Shown here piece after piece: positions 21,964-34,360 of a stretch of 64,000 bases of DNA (the stretch's first letter is position 1; each line of letters starts with the position of its first letter). The notes beneath the pieces are model-generated. The model was given only the letters and a program-made list of their open reading frames with translations, was not told the DNA's origin and made no database searches. This stretch comes from Stenogyne calaminthoides (Eukaryota > Streptophyta > Magnoliopsida > Lamiales > Lamiaceae). A program made the translations under genes and the position numbers. The stretch is taken from the NCBI GenBank assembly GCA_037126765.1, contig JBBCBC010000002.1, positions 22,351,853 through 22,415,852 of the forward strand, given 5' to 3'.

Positions 21964-23368
21964 GTTTTCTCATCTTACTTTGGGAGAGTGAGAGAGAGGT
22001 GTTTGAGTGTGAGGGGGGAGAGAGAGAGAAATAGAGTGGTATCTATTATTAATGGGAAGAGAATTTATTTTATTAAATAAATGAAAAAAATGGTTTGAGG
22101 GCATTTATGATTTTTAACTCCTAATTTGTATTTACTTGTAAGTTTGAAAAAATCATGTATCTATTAGTAAGCTGGAGTCTAATTTTGTACCCTAGAGTTA
22201 TTTTCCTATATTATTCAATTTCTAACAAATTTTCTAGGGTAAATGTTTATAATTTTTGTAAAAAATGATAGAGAGACTTTCCTATGAAATATTTCACGCA
22301 TAACATTAGTTCAAATGGGAAGGAACTGAAAATTCACTGATCTTGTGCGGATAGAACGAGATTTTTTCTAAAAATTCGTGCAAAGGTAAAAGAAGAAAAC
22401 TCGCTTCTAGTTTGTGTTACTATAAACGCAAGTATGTCTTAATGTAAGGACAATTATGTGTTTTTACGTGATGATGAAAAAAAAAGAATATATTTTTATT
22501 AATTCAATAGTGTAATCTGGTGCTTTTGGTCTTACTTAAGACAGTTGCTCACAGGTTAGAAGGGGAAGAATAAAAAAATAGAGAGAAAAACAGATAAAAA
22601 CAGAGAGGGAAGCAGATAAAATAGAGGGATCATTTTGTTCATACAGAAGCACATCTTTCTCTTTCCAGTAACATATTTGCGTGTATATAGTAACACAATT
22701 TTTAATACCTTATAAACAAATATTTATACTGAAAAAATAATTACCGTTTGACTCGGTTCAACCCATACATGATCCAAAAAAAAATTCTTCTATATTTATG
22801 TGCTTCTTCTTCTGACCTCCTGGTCATATTTCATGGATCCTAGATCCGTGAAATAATTTATATAAAAATTTTCCAAAATAATATTACATGATTAATTTTA
22901 TTTTAGATTAAATATTTATTTAATTTGATTCATTCAATTTACTTATAATTAGTTCTATTGTTAAATTATAAATAATATTTGTTATCAAATATAACATATT
23001 TTTAATTGCTTAACATGCTGATTCTTAAAAAAATTAACATTATTTTATAATATATTTTTATTTTCCATCCGCGTAATACGTCTGGGTTATATTCTAGTTT
23101 ACATATAAAACCTGGATTTTTGGCCATTTATCTAGCCAGAGAAATATAAATTTAACGTGTTTTATCTATTTACCCACTTACCCATCATTCTTTGATCATA
23201 TTTCTTTCAAATTAATTATGAATTTTAATCACATGAGATGCAACCAAGACCTTTTAATGAAGTGTACATAAATAATAATTAATTGTGATCAGTAGGAAAA
23301 TGACGTTAGTGGCAATAACATTTTTATGGCATAGTAAGAGTATGTTCCATGACGTCTAAAGCTTAATT
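21041..23368. other. Intergenic DNA with a (GA)n microsatellite and possible TIR-element debris
   Basis: No supported gene. 21922-21961 is an uninterrupted (AG)20 run. 21600-22200 has a CCACC-rich then GA-rich composition like the right half of the inverted-repeat elements at 4703 and 26201, but I could not find paired ends. 22270-22480 resembles 8870-9060. The rest is AT-rich. Confidence 0.45.
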
Positions 23369-23569
23369 GTGTTTAAATTTGCATAAATTTGATTTGAAGT
23401 GAATAATACGAATGAGCATAGTATTTATACAGAAGCACAACCAAGTGTGTAGTTTTTACTATGCTTAAGAATGTGGAATCTAGAAGCTTCTAATTTAACA
23501 AACTCTGAGTGACATAATTAACTAACTATCCCTGTAGATGTGAAGCTCCACCGTCCGATATGTTTAACA
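23369..23569 (-). repeat. 3' LTR of Copia A
   Basis: On the minus strand it begins TGTTAAACATATCGGACGG after the purine-rich AATAGGAGCA and ends in AAATTTAAACACA. It contains TATAAATA near 23427. The final AAATTTAAACA resembles the LTR end next to the primer site at 41036. Boundaries are approximate. Confidence 0.5.
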
Positions 23570-23589
23570 TGCTCCTATTGAAAAAAAAT

Positions 23590-23678
23590 CCTAACTATCC
23601 ATTCAGGTACAGATCACATTTAGAACGTACGAAAAGCGGGTAGGAGACACGAACTTAGTTAAGATGTCAGTTGGTATG
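23590..23678 (-). pseudogene. Copia A RNase H C-terminal tail
   Basis: The minus-strand frame reads TDILTKFVSPTRFSYVL and then a stop, matching the ADxLTKxLxxxRF ending of Copia polyproteins. Its upstream part lies at 35515 and beyond, beyond the Copia B insertion. Confidence 0.65.
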
Positions 23679-23683
23679 TACCG

Positions 23684-23912
23684 TGAAAAGATTGGCAATG
23701 AAATAGAGCGTATGCGGTATGGGAATATTTTTTTATTATTGTATTCACAGAATGTATTACATAAATACAAGAAAGGAGCGCCGCATAATTGAAATATGGA
23801 AATATTCTATCGATCCTCTACCCCAAGAATTATGCCTAATTCTAGAATATTCTATCATACAAACAAAGAAAGAATTTGAGTAAGTCAAATCTTTATTATT
23901 CGATTTCCAATG
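23684..23912 (-). repeat. 3' LTR of Copia B
   Basis: It pairs with 35263-35509 over its whole length, with a few small indels (the other copy is 18 bp longer). Both contain AATTATGCCTAATTCTAGAA and end at TGAAAAGATTGGC on the plus strand. Confidence 0.88.
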
Positions 23913-26200
23913 CTCCCCCTCAAGTTGGCGTGTGAAGATCTCGAACACCTAACTTACCCATGAGAAAACGAAGACGTTCAACACCCAATGCTTTGTGAAA
24001 ATGTCTGCTACCTGAACGGACAAAGTGATAATCCATTTCAATGTGTTTCGTATGCTCATGAAAAACTGGATTGTTTGCTATGTGACAAGCTGCTTTATTG
24101 TCGCAATGTAATGGTGTGGCTCCCGGTTGCTTGACATCGAAATCTTGTAGAAGCCAATGAAGCCATAAGATTTCACTAACAGTAGTCGCCATGACTCTAT
24201 ATCCAGCTTCTGCTGATGACCGAACTGCATTCATATGGGTTTGACGTGGTGAAGATATGAATTGGCTGGTGGAAAACTGTATACTGGCCGAGTTACCGTT
24301 AGGTAAAGAAGCAGACATCGATAGCGACTCGAGTCTACAGGCCGATCATCATCATGAAGTTGTAGGCGCAAATTCTACTCCATAGGAATTGAACTGGGAT
24401 GACATCCTTGAAGACCACTTCCTTCCAAAATGTCTAGAGTGTATTTGCGTTGACTCAGGACTATCCCCTCAAATGATCGAGCTACCTCTATTCCCAAAAA
24501 AATATTTTAACTTGCCTAGATCCTTGATGTTAAAGTTGTCATCAAGACATCTCTTTACCGTATTGATAAATTCCTCACTATCACTGGCGATAATAACATC
24601 GTCCACATATATGAGAGCAAACACATGTACACCTCCTCGTTTATAGACGAAGAGAGAATGATCAGCTTTAGACTGTCTAAAACCAATGTGAAGTAGCGCC
24701 TTCATGAACTTATAGTACCAATTTCTTAATGCTTGACGTAATCCATACAATGATTTGCGCAATTTGAAAACTCTTGTATCCCCATGCTTCGCAAATCCCT
24801 GCGGGAGTTTCATGTAAACATCTTCAATTAGATCCCCATGCAAGAATGCATTTTTTACATCAAGCTGGTGGATCATCCAATTCCTTTTAGCTGCAATGGC
24901 CAGGATGCTTCAGACAGTCACGAGCTTTGCAACTGGAGCGAAATCTCATGAAAATCGATCCCTTCAATTTCTGTGAAACCCTTGACAACCAATCGTGCCT
25001 TGTATCGTTCAACTTCACCATTTGGCTTGTACTTGATTTTGTACACCCACTTTGAATCGATAGCTTTTTTCCCGGGTAGCAAGGGTTCCAATGCCCATGT
25101 TTCATTTGCCTCCAATGCATCTAACTCTTTTCTCATGGCTTCACGCTAAAGTGGGGTTTTAACAGCCGAGAGAAGTGTTTAGGCTCATCATGTGAAGTGA
25201 TGGCCGCAATGTTACATTTATGAGCATGAGAAAAATTATTATAGGAGACAAAATGAGATAGAGGATGTACCGTCGAGGATCCCGTATCGAATTGGGCTTG
25301 CGAATGTCTATAGAGCTTGACAAATCAACTTCATAATCCTGTAAGTGTTTAGACTGCCTCTTTATCCGCCCACCAGGCCTGGTACTCACTTGATTCTCTT
25401 CCGAACCATTACCAAAAGTCTCACTAATGTCTAATTCAACTGATTGCGAAGGCCCATCTTACTGCGAAACAACATCACTTGAAGGCTGTTCTTGAACCTG
25501 CCTATTGAGTTGTGTATTTAACTCATCCATAGTAAGGTCCAATCATGTATCTGTGTTCCATTCACTAAGTCGTTGAGTATTTAGCTGTTCAACTTGGGCA
25601 CCCTTATTGTAAGGGAAAATATGATCGAAAAATCGAACATCCCGTGATGTGTAAATTTCTTGTTAATTCAAATCATAAACATGTTACCCCTTTTGCCCAT
25701 GGGGATATCCCACAAATACACACGGCCTCCCCTCTCGGCAAATTTATCTCCCCCTCTCTTTGTATCCCGAGCATAAACAAGACATCCAAAAACACGTAAG
25801 TGAGAATAATTTGGTGCTTTGTTGAAAAGGATCTCATATGGGGTTTTATGGCGAAGAAGTTTAGAGGGTAGTCTGTTTATTATATAAGTGGCCGTTAAAA
25901 CACACTCTCCCCAGAAATCAACGAGTGATTCAGCTTGAAAACATAGGGCCCTCGCCACTTCAAGAATATGTCTATGTTTGCGTTCAACCACCCCATTTCG
26001 TTGCTGTGTGTCTGTACATGAGGTTTCAAGCAAAATTCCTTGTTAACCATAGAAATTCAACATATCACGAGACTGAAATTCACAACCATTATCAGTTCTA
26101 AGTCTTTTAACGAATTTTCAAAACTGTGTTTTCACCATATTGCAAAAGGATTTCAAATAGTGACATACTTTGGATTTCTATTTCATCAAATAAACCCATA
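23913..26200 (-). pseudogene. Copia B pol: integrase C-terminal half, reverse transcriptase, RNase H
   Basis: In minus-strand order: integrase from VWVYLMK (26200) through TDNGCEF and NGVVERKHRH; a linker; reverse transcriptase start (SKWVYKIKY, YKARLVVKGF) near 25000; palm with YVDD near 24600; RNase H with SEILWLHWLL and HCDNKAA near 24100. In-frame stops follow KTQF and NFYG in the integrase, and frameshifts with small deletions separate the domains. The residues that would carry polymerase function (YVDD) and the second integrase Asp and Glu are still readable, but no continuous protein exists. Confidence 0.85.
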
Positions 26201-28067
26201 CCCCTCCACTAGGTTCCAATCTAACACATTTATTGCTTTTATGTACCAACTTTTAAAATCATTACAACTAGGTTCCAAAAGTAGTTGAATGGACATAAAT
26301 GCCCTTAACTATTTTATTTTTTTGTCTTCTTGCTCCTATTTTATGTCTTGAGTCTATTTTTCTTTATTTATTCATACTTTGTCTTGTGTCTATTTTCCTT
26401 TATTTATTCCTAATTTTTGGATATATCTTGTACAATAATTTAAAATAGGATATTTTTCTTTATTTAAAATAGGATGATAATTTATAATAGGATTATGTTA
26501 TGTATACACATTCAAGAATTCATATTTAAACCAACAAAATACCAAATTTTACATATCTAAAATAAAAAATTTACATATTTTCATCGATATCCTAACCAAA
26601 TTTACATATTTTCGTCTTTTTTAACATGCACATATGCATCCGTACATGCACATATACACGAATACATGCGCATATGCATAAACTCCAAAAAAACCCAGCA
26701 ACTCCAATCTTCATCTTCCTCATCAATTTCTCCGCATAAGCACAAAAAACCCAGAAAAAATAGCAAAAACTACAAACACTTATATTTTAATTTAGGGGGT
26801 TTGAATTTTGACAATATCTTATTCACTATATTTTGCACATTATAATAAGGAACTCTATTTCATTACACTTTAAAAATTACATAATTATAATGTAAAAAAT
26901 TACAAAAAATTAAATATCTAAATACAAAAATTTAGATATCATCTTCTAAATAAAAAAATTGACACATCTTCAACATGCACATATGCACGAGGAGAAAAAA
27001 AAAAACTAAAGAATCAGCAGATCCATCTTCATCTTCTTCCAATAAACCCAAAAAATCCAGATTTCCTAGAAAAAACCCAGAGAACTAAAGATTCATCTTC
27101 ATCTTCTTATACCAGTAAACCAAGAAAATTCAGATTTTCAGCAGCTCGATCTTCAACATCACCACTATCTGTCACCACCAACCGTCAACATCTTCAAACA
27201 AACCTCCAAACCCAAAAAAAATTAAATTCGAAGAAGGCAGATTCAGAATACAAGACAATAACAAAAAAAAAAAAGAAAAAAAGAAAAGGAAATCTGGATT
27301 TTGACGCCATGATTCCTTAATTTAACAATCAAACTAAAAAATAAAATAAAATCCAGAACATGTGTAAAAAATAAGATCAAACAGACACTATAAACAAATT
27401 GAATTTCAGATTTCCAAAACAGAGTAGTAGCTAGAACATGAATATCATATCTTCAAAACAGAGTAGTATCTCCAAAATAGAGTAGTCGTCGTACCGCAAA
27501 ACGCAAAGGAACTGCGCACCGTCACCCTCAAACTGCGCTCTACCGTGATGACCAACACATTTCTTCGTCTTCGCCAGAGAAGGAGGGCGCGATGACATTT
27601 TTCGTCGGGGGAGACATTTCTTCGTCTTCGCCGGAGGGGGGAGGGCACGACTGCATTTTTCGGGGGTGGCGGCTTCACATCGTACTGGTTTTGGGTATGG
27701 GATTTGGAGTTTTGTTGAGGGAGGGGTAGGTTTATTCGTCTTCGCCGGAACGAGGAGGGCACGATGACCTTTTTCGGGGGCGGCGACTGCACATCGTACT
27801 GGTTTAGGTGTGGGATTTTGAGTTTTGTTGAGAGAGGGGTGGTGAAGAGCGGCGGCGCAGGTTGGGGGTGAAGGAGAGGTTTCTTCTTTCTAGGATTTTT
27901 TTAGATTGGAGGTTTGTGTTTTGTGTTTGGTTTTTGAAATTGGGGTTTACGTTATTAGCTAAGTGGGGGGCAAGAATGTTATTTATTATATTTTGGAACC
28001 TATTAGTAATTGTAAAAAGTAGATGGAACCTCTTAGCAATATTTTTAATATTTTGAACCTCTTAGTA
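26201..28067. mobile_element. Element E: 1.87 kb inverted-repeat element inside the Copia B integrase
   Basis: Copia B integrase reads to FSR at about 28070 and resumes at VWVYL at 26200, so the DNA between is an insertion. Its ends are loosely inverted: CTCCACTAGGTTCCAA at the left, and the inverted right end TTACTAAGAGGTTCAAAA, with a second AGGTTCCAA copy just inside each end. The left half is A-rich and the right half GC-rich (27480-27860), as in the element at 4703-6593. A minus-strand frame (27445-27792) with PPPKK and RRRR repeats has no recognisable domain. No transposase is seen, so it would be non-autonomous. Confidence 0.6.
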
Positions 28068-28863
28068 ATTTTCTCGAGAAATAATGTGCTCCCGAAGTGG
28101 ATGCAGTTTTATAACTACCCCAAATGTCACAATGGACTAAAGCAAAACACTCATTCGTTTGAATAAAACTAAGAGGAAAAGACAATCTCGTTTGTTTAGC
28201 TTTCATGCAGGAATCACAATACTCATCAATAACTTTACCAACATAATTAATATGTTGTAGCTTTACACGAGAAGCATGACCCAATCTCCTGTGCCAGACC
28301 TCCGGATCCACTGTAGCAGACATTATTTTCCTCTCACCTCCAATAGGCTCAAGACAATATAGATCATCGCGTTGCTTACCCAGACCAATCAGGGTCCTCG
28401 AACTCAAGTCCTGCATAATACATAAATCTGAGAAAAATGTCAAAGCACAATTATAATCCTTTGTAATTCGACTAACTGAAAGTAAGTTGCATCGAAAATT
28501 AGGGACATGCAAAACTCTCCTCAACCCATTAGGTAAGACCATATCCCCAATGTTCTTGACAGCAAGATTGTCACCATTGGCTACCGTTACTGGATTTCCA
28601 ACCCCAACATTAGAACGAGTTTCCAACGTAGCTTCATCATAAGTGATATGCTTCGTTACACTGGAGTCGATCACCCAAAGTTTCGAAAATAAATTCTTAC
28701 CAGCCATGTTAGCAATCGGAGAATTGTTCGCCTTTTCGAAATTACTATTTGGACCAAAAAACTCAACTAGTTTCAAGAACTGCTTTTGAGTAAGTTCGGG
28801 TATGGGACTGTTGCTAGCCTCCACATGGGCTGCTTGAGGTCCTTCCTTCGACTTTTCTCCCAT
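28068..28863 (-). pseudogene. Copia B pol: protease region, GAG-pre-integrase, integrase start
   Basis: A long minus-strand frame starts just after the Copia C insertion point. It holds a protease-like segment where the usual D-S/T-G is DSS (LWVIDSSVTKHIT), then the GAG-pre-integrase domain (VWHRRLGHAS) and the integrase zinc-finger and first catalytic region (YCDSCMKAKQ, HCDIWG). It stops at element E. Loss of the protease glycine alone would be expected to abolish processing. Confidence 0.85.
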
Positions 28864-28868
28864 CTTGA

Positions 28869-29575
28869 TGTTGGGCTTTGCCCAATATTAGTTGGGCCCA
28901 AAACAATGAAATAAATAAAAGAAGCCCAACAAAGAAAAGAAGCAATAAAGGGCCCATGATGAATTAGTTAATTAGGGCACTTGAGTTTGCTGCTACTGAA
29001 TACGACAGAAACAGAAAAGAAATAGAAGAGAAAAAGAGAGAGAAAAGAAAGAGAATGAAAGAGAGATGGAGAAGAAGGGTTTGCCTTTTGGGTGCTCGTT
29101 TCTTCACCGTTTTGCCTCAAATTTCGAGAGAAAGTTTGTGGCGACGTGCTCTTCATTTTGATTGGAGTGGATTCTCATTATTCACCTCCAAGAGGTGCAA
29201 GAGGAAATAGGTATATTTATTCTCTTTGTACTATTTAACTTGCTCTCTTCCATATCTCATATTGTGTGCCAAGAATAGTATTCTTGAGGATAGTTTGATG
29301 CTATTGGTGTTGATTTCTCTATTTGTAATAGAGAAGGAAACTGTGTAATTCCCATTTGATATAGTGGAGTATATCCTGGACTGGGTCCCGTGGTTTTTAC
29401 CCTCTTGTGAAGGGGTTTTCCACGTAAAAATTCTTGGTGTTATTGCTTATTTATTTATGCAGTTAATTTCCGTATTTGGTCCGAAGTCTATTGAGCTTTT
29501 GTGGAAGTGATTGTTGCTTTTGTGCATTCCGCTGTGCCGAACAATTGACTCTGATTATTGGCCCCTTCCACAACA
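28869..29575 (+). repeat. 5' LTR of Copia C
   Basis: It starts TGTTGGGCTTTGCCCAAT and ends CCCCTTCCACAACA, directly before the primer site. It contains a GA-rich stretch (28990-29070) and the likely promoter region near 29210-29240. Confidence 0.92.
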
Positions 29576-29576
29576 G

Positions 29577-29589
29577 TGGTATCAGAGCC
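29577..29589 (+). promoter_or_regulatory. Copia C primer binding site
   Basis: TGGTATCAGAGCC, one base after the LTR, is complementary to the 3' end of the plant initiator methionine tRNA. Confidence 0.88.
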
Positions 29590-29611
29590 TAGGTTAAACT
29601 AGGCTCGGACC

Positions 29612-30528
29612 ATGGAGGGTATTGGTAGTAGCTCTATGATTAAGTTGACTGCAGAAAATTATTCTATATGGAAGCCCATGATGGAGAATTTACTTTACAA
29701 CAAAGATTTGTATGATCCTGTTGAAGGAAAATATGCTAAGCCTGAAAGTATGGAAGACAGAGAATGGGAGAAGCTTAGTAGGAAAACAATTGGTACAATC
29801 AGGCAGTGGGTAGATATTAGTATTTTTCACCATGTGGCTAAGGAGAGAGATCAGTGTGATCTATGGAAAAAATTGCAAGAATTGTATGAAAGGAAGAATG
29901 CACAGAACAAGGCCTTTGTTATCAAAAAGTTAGTGAACTTGAAGTACAAAGATGAGAGCTCTGTAGCAGAGCACTTGAATGTTTTTCAAGACTTGGTAAA
30001 TCAGCTTTCTACCATGAATATTGCATTCGATGATGAGGTGCAAGCGTTATTCCTGTTGAGCTCTCTACCTGATAGCTGGGAGACTTTGGTGGTGACGCTA
30101 AATAATACAACTCCAAATGGAAAGTTGACATTGAACATGATCAAAGAAAGTATGTTCAATGAAGAGACTAGAAGAAAGGAATCTGGGGCTAGTTCTTCGC
30201 AAGCACTTGTCACAGAGAATAGAGGTAGAAGCAAGAGTAGATGACCCAAAGGTCATGGTAAATCGAAAGATGAAAGGTCTAAGTCCAAGGAAAAATTCAA
30301 GTGTTACCATTGTGGTGGATCTAACAACATGAAGAGAAATTACAGAGTTTGGAAGAAAGAGCAACAGGAAGCGAATCAGAAAAAGTCAGAGGATAAAAAC
30401 ACAGCAGCCATTGTGACTCACTCCGATGATGATCAAATCGTAGTTTGTGTTAGTGATGAGTGTCTCCATTTGGAGAATCTCGATGTTGAGTGGATAGTTG
30501 ATTCGGTGCTTCTCATCATTGTGTTCTG
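29612..30528 (+). pseudogene. Copia C gag and start of pol
   Basis: A 210-residue Gag (UBN2/Copia type) opens at 29612 with a start codon shortly after the primer site, and includes LTAENYSIWKPMMENLL, then a basic tail, and ends at a TGA (30242-30244). The frame continues past the stop into a damaged CCHC zinc knuckle (CYHCGGSNNMKRNY, in which the expected His and last Cys are changed) and on to WIVDS of the protease near 30500, where a frameshift follows. Both nucleic-acid binding and protease start are thus impaired. Confidence 0.85.
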
Positions 30529-33500
30529 AAGAGAGAGTTGTTTACAAACTACAAAGCCGGAGATTATGGTCACTTGTTCATGGGGAACAAGAGTGTTGCA
30601 CCGGTGATTGGCATTGGTGATATGGTTGTTGAGACTGACTTATGATTCACACTGACGCTGAAAGATGTGAGACATATTTTCCAGTTGCGCCGCAATTTGA
30701 TTGCCGTTAACGTCCTTAATTGAGAGGGATACGAGCAAAAATTCACAAATGGTAATTGGAAGCTTGTGAAAGGTTCCTTGTTGGTTGGCAAAGGAAAGCT
30801 TTGTTGTACATTGTACCGGACGAAGCTCAAAATGGCTCGAGACCAGTTATTTGCAGCCGAGGATGATTCTTCACCAAATTTGTGGCACAACAGGCTGGGG
30901 CAAATGAGTGAGAAATCATTGCACATCCTAGCCAAAGGGTCTCTCATTCCTACTGCTCAAAGTAAGTCACTCCACCCTTGTGATTATTGTTTATTAGGTA
31001 AACAAAATAGAATTTCGTTTCGTTCTCATTCTAAACGAAAAGATGATGTATTGGAGCTAATACATTCTGATGTTTGTGGTCCCCTCGAGGTGGAGTCATT
31101 AGGTGGAAATAAATATTTCCTCACTTTCATTGTTGATGCTTCAAGAAAGACTTGGGTGTACTTCTTGAAGAATAAAAGTGAAGTATTTCAGAAATTTCAG
31201 TAGTTCCACACTATGGTTGAGAGACAGACAGGAAAGTTGCTGAAATGTCTACAATTGGACAATGGTGGCGAGTACACTTCTAGAGAGTTCAAGGCATATT
31301 GTGCTTAGCATGAGATTAAACATGAAAGAACTGTTCCGGGTACTCCTCAACATAATGGTGTGGCAGAGAGGATGAACAGAACCATTATGGAGAAGGTGAG
31401 ATGTATGCTAAGGATGGCCAAGCTACCTAAGTCATTCTGGGGTGAAGCTGTGTTGACGGCTTGTTACTTGATTAATCGATCTCCATCAGTTCCTCTGGAA
31501 TCTGATATTCCAGAAAGAGTATGGAGTGGGAAAAATGCCTCTTATTCCCACTTGAAAGTGTTCGGGTGCAAAACCTTTATGCACATACCGAAGGAGCAAA
31601 GAAGCAAGTTAGATAGTAAATCCACACCTTGCATATTTGTTGGATATGGAGATGAAGAGTACATATACAGATTATGGGATCCAGAGAAAAAGATGATTGT
31701 GAGGAGTAGAGACGTCAAATTTCATGAAAATGAGACAATTGAAGATTTGAACAAGGGGGAGACCTCCACTCCGATGCCTACTGGTGTTGTTGATCTAACA
31801 CCACATGAGATTCCTACCACCGATGCTGAAATTGGTGGAGAAGAAGTTGAAAATGAAGTTGGGATGGAAAATAATGATCCAACTACATTTGACCCAGATC
31901 CAGTTGTCCAAGAACCAGGAGATGTTGAGCCGGAGATTCAACATGCACCACCAGAAAATGCAGACGAACATGGTGAAAGACTAACGAGAAATCGTAGGCC
32001 GGATACATTGTATCCGAGTTCAGATTGGGCATTGATTACGGATGAGGGGGAGCCTGAGAACTTTGAGGAGGTACATTCCCCCAAAGACAAAGATCAGTGG
32101 CTTGAAGTGATGCAAGAAGAGATAGATTCCTTACACAAAAATCATACATTTGATTTGGTGGAGTTGCCAAAGGGTAAGAGAGGTCTGAAGAACAAGTTGG
32201 TATTCAAGCTAAAAAAAGACGGTGACAAAGTTGTCAGACACAAGGTGCGGTTGGTCGTCAAGGGGTTCACTCAGAAGAAAGGAGTTGACTTTGATGAGAT
32301 ATTCTCACCGGTGGTAAAGATGAGTTCTATCTGCATTGTGTTGGGATTAGCAGCTAGCTTGAACTTGAAAATCGAACAGCTCGATGTTCGAACTGCATTT
32401 TTGCATGGAGAGTTAGTTGAGAACATATACATGAATCAACCACGAGGTTTTTGAAGTTAAGGGAAAGGAACACTTGGTTTGCAAATTGAGGAAAAACTTG
32501 TATGGCTTGAAGCAATCTTCACGACAGTGGTACATGAAGTTTGACTCTTTTATGGTTAACCAAAGTTATAAAAGAATGGAGGCAGATCATTGTGTTTATG
32601 TCAAACACTTCCCTGATGGTAACTTCATTATTTTGCTGCTTTATGTTGATGATATGTTGATTGTGGGAAAATATATTGTGTTGATTAGCAAGTTGAAGGA
32701 GGAACTGTCCAAATCCTTTGACATGAAGGATTTAGGCTCAACAAAGCATATTTTGGGCATGGAGATTTTCCGTGACAGAAAAGCTGGAGAATTGTGGTTG
32801 TCTCAAGAAAAATACATTGAGAAAGTACTTGAGAGGTTCAACATGAAACATGCTAAGACCGTGTCCACGCCACTTGCTAACCACTTCAAGTTGAGAAAGA
32901 AATCTTGTCCCACACTCAAGAGCAGAGAGAAGAGATGACAACAATTCCTTATTCCTCTGCAGTTGGTTCTTTGATGTATGCCATGGTGTGTACACGACCG
33001 GATATTGCTCAAGTTGTTAGCTTGGTGAGCAGATTTCTTTCCAATCCAGGAAAAGATCATTGGGAGGCGTAAAGTGGATATTCAAATACTTGAGAGGAAC
33101 TTCAAGATCATGCTTGAGTTTTGAAAGTTCGAAACCGACTCTTATGGGATACACAAATTCAGATATGGCAGGTGATCTCGATGGGAGGAAATCCACTTCA
33201 GGCTACTTGTTTACATTTGCAGGGGGAGCTGTCTCATGGCAATCAAAGATACAGAAATGTGTTGCCTTGTCCACCACTGAGGCAGAATATATTGCAGCGA
33301 ACGAAGCTGGAAAAGAGATGATGTGGATGTAGAGATTTCTCCAAGAATTGAGTTTGAAGTAAGGAGACTACATGGTTTTTTGTGATAGTCAAAGTGCTAT
33401 TGACTTGAGCAAAAATTCCATGTATCATGCTCGAACGAAGCATATTGATGCGAGGTACCATTGGATTAGAATGGTATTGGAGAAACAACTTATGAAGCTT

Positions 33501-33605
33501 GAAAAAATTCACACCGACAAAAATCCTGCGGATATGATGACTAAGGTGGTCACTCGAGAGAAGCATGAGTTGTGTGCCGAATTGGCCGGCATGAGCTCAA
33601 GATAG
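30529..33605 (+). pseudogene. Copia C pol: protease, integrase, reverse transcriptase, RNase H
   Basis: Domains in order: GAG-pre-integrase (LWHNRLGQMS, about 30885), integrase with LIHSDVCGP, LDNGGEY and HNGVAERMNR (31050-31380), reverse transcriptase (GFTQKKGVDFDEIFSP at 32260; YVDDML at 32642), RNase H (STSGYLF, then STTEAEYIAANEA near 33270). Stops TGA 30641-30643, TAG 31201-31203 and TAG 31306-31308, a one-base frameshift in a T run at 32448-32453 and another near 32925 break it. The catalytic residues of integrase and polymerase are otherwise in place. Confidence 0.9.
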
Positions 33606-33645
33606 TTATGATGTTTGTGGGCCAACTATGTTGGGAGGGGGAGAT

Positions 33646-34356
33646 TGTTGGGCTTTGCCCAATATTAGTTGGGGCCAAAACAATCAAATAAATAAAAGAA
33701 GCCCAACAAAGAAAAGAAGCAATAAAGGGCCCATGATGAATTAGTTAATTAGGGCACTTAGTTTGCTGCTACTGAACACGGCAGAAACAGAAAAGAAATA
33801 GAAGAGAAAAAGAGAGAGAAAAGGGAGAGAAAAAAAGAGAGAGGGAGAAGGAGGGTTTACCTTTTGCGTGCTCGTTTCTTTACCGTTTTGCCTCAAATTT
33901 CGAGAGAGAGTTCGTGGCGACGTGCTCTTCATTTTGATTGGAGTGGATTCTCATTATTCATCTCCAAGAGGTACAAGAGGAAATTGGTATATTTATTCTC
34001 TTTGTACTATTTAGCTTGCTCTCTTCCATATCTCATATTGTGTGCCAAGAATAGTATTCTTGAGGATAGTTTGATGCTATTGGCGTTGATTCCTCTATTT
34101 GTAATAGAGAATGAAACTGTGTAATTCCCATGTGATATAGTGGAGTATTTCCTGGACTGGGTCCCGTGGTTTTGTTTTTACCCTCTTGTGAAGGGGTTTT
34201 CCACGTAAAAATTCTTGGTGTTATTGCGTATTTATTTCTGCAGTTAATTTCCATATTTGGTCCGAAGTTTATTGAGCTTTTGTGGAAGTGATTGTTGCTT
34301 TTGTGCATTCCGCTGTGCCGAGCAATTGACTCTGATTATTGGCCCCTTCCACAACA
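33646..34356 (+). repeat. 3' LTR of Copia C
   Basis: Matches 28869-29575 with scattered substitutions and small indels. It is preceded by TTGGGAGGGGGAGAT and followed by CTTGA. Confidence 0.92.
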
Positions 34357-34360
34357 CTTG

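Noticed and set aside
27445..27792. Basic Pro/Arg-rich 115-residue protein
   Set aside because: It lies within the inserted element E, shows internal repeats and no known domain, and has no signs of a gene.
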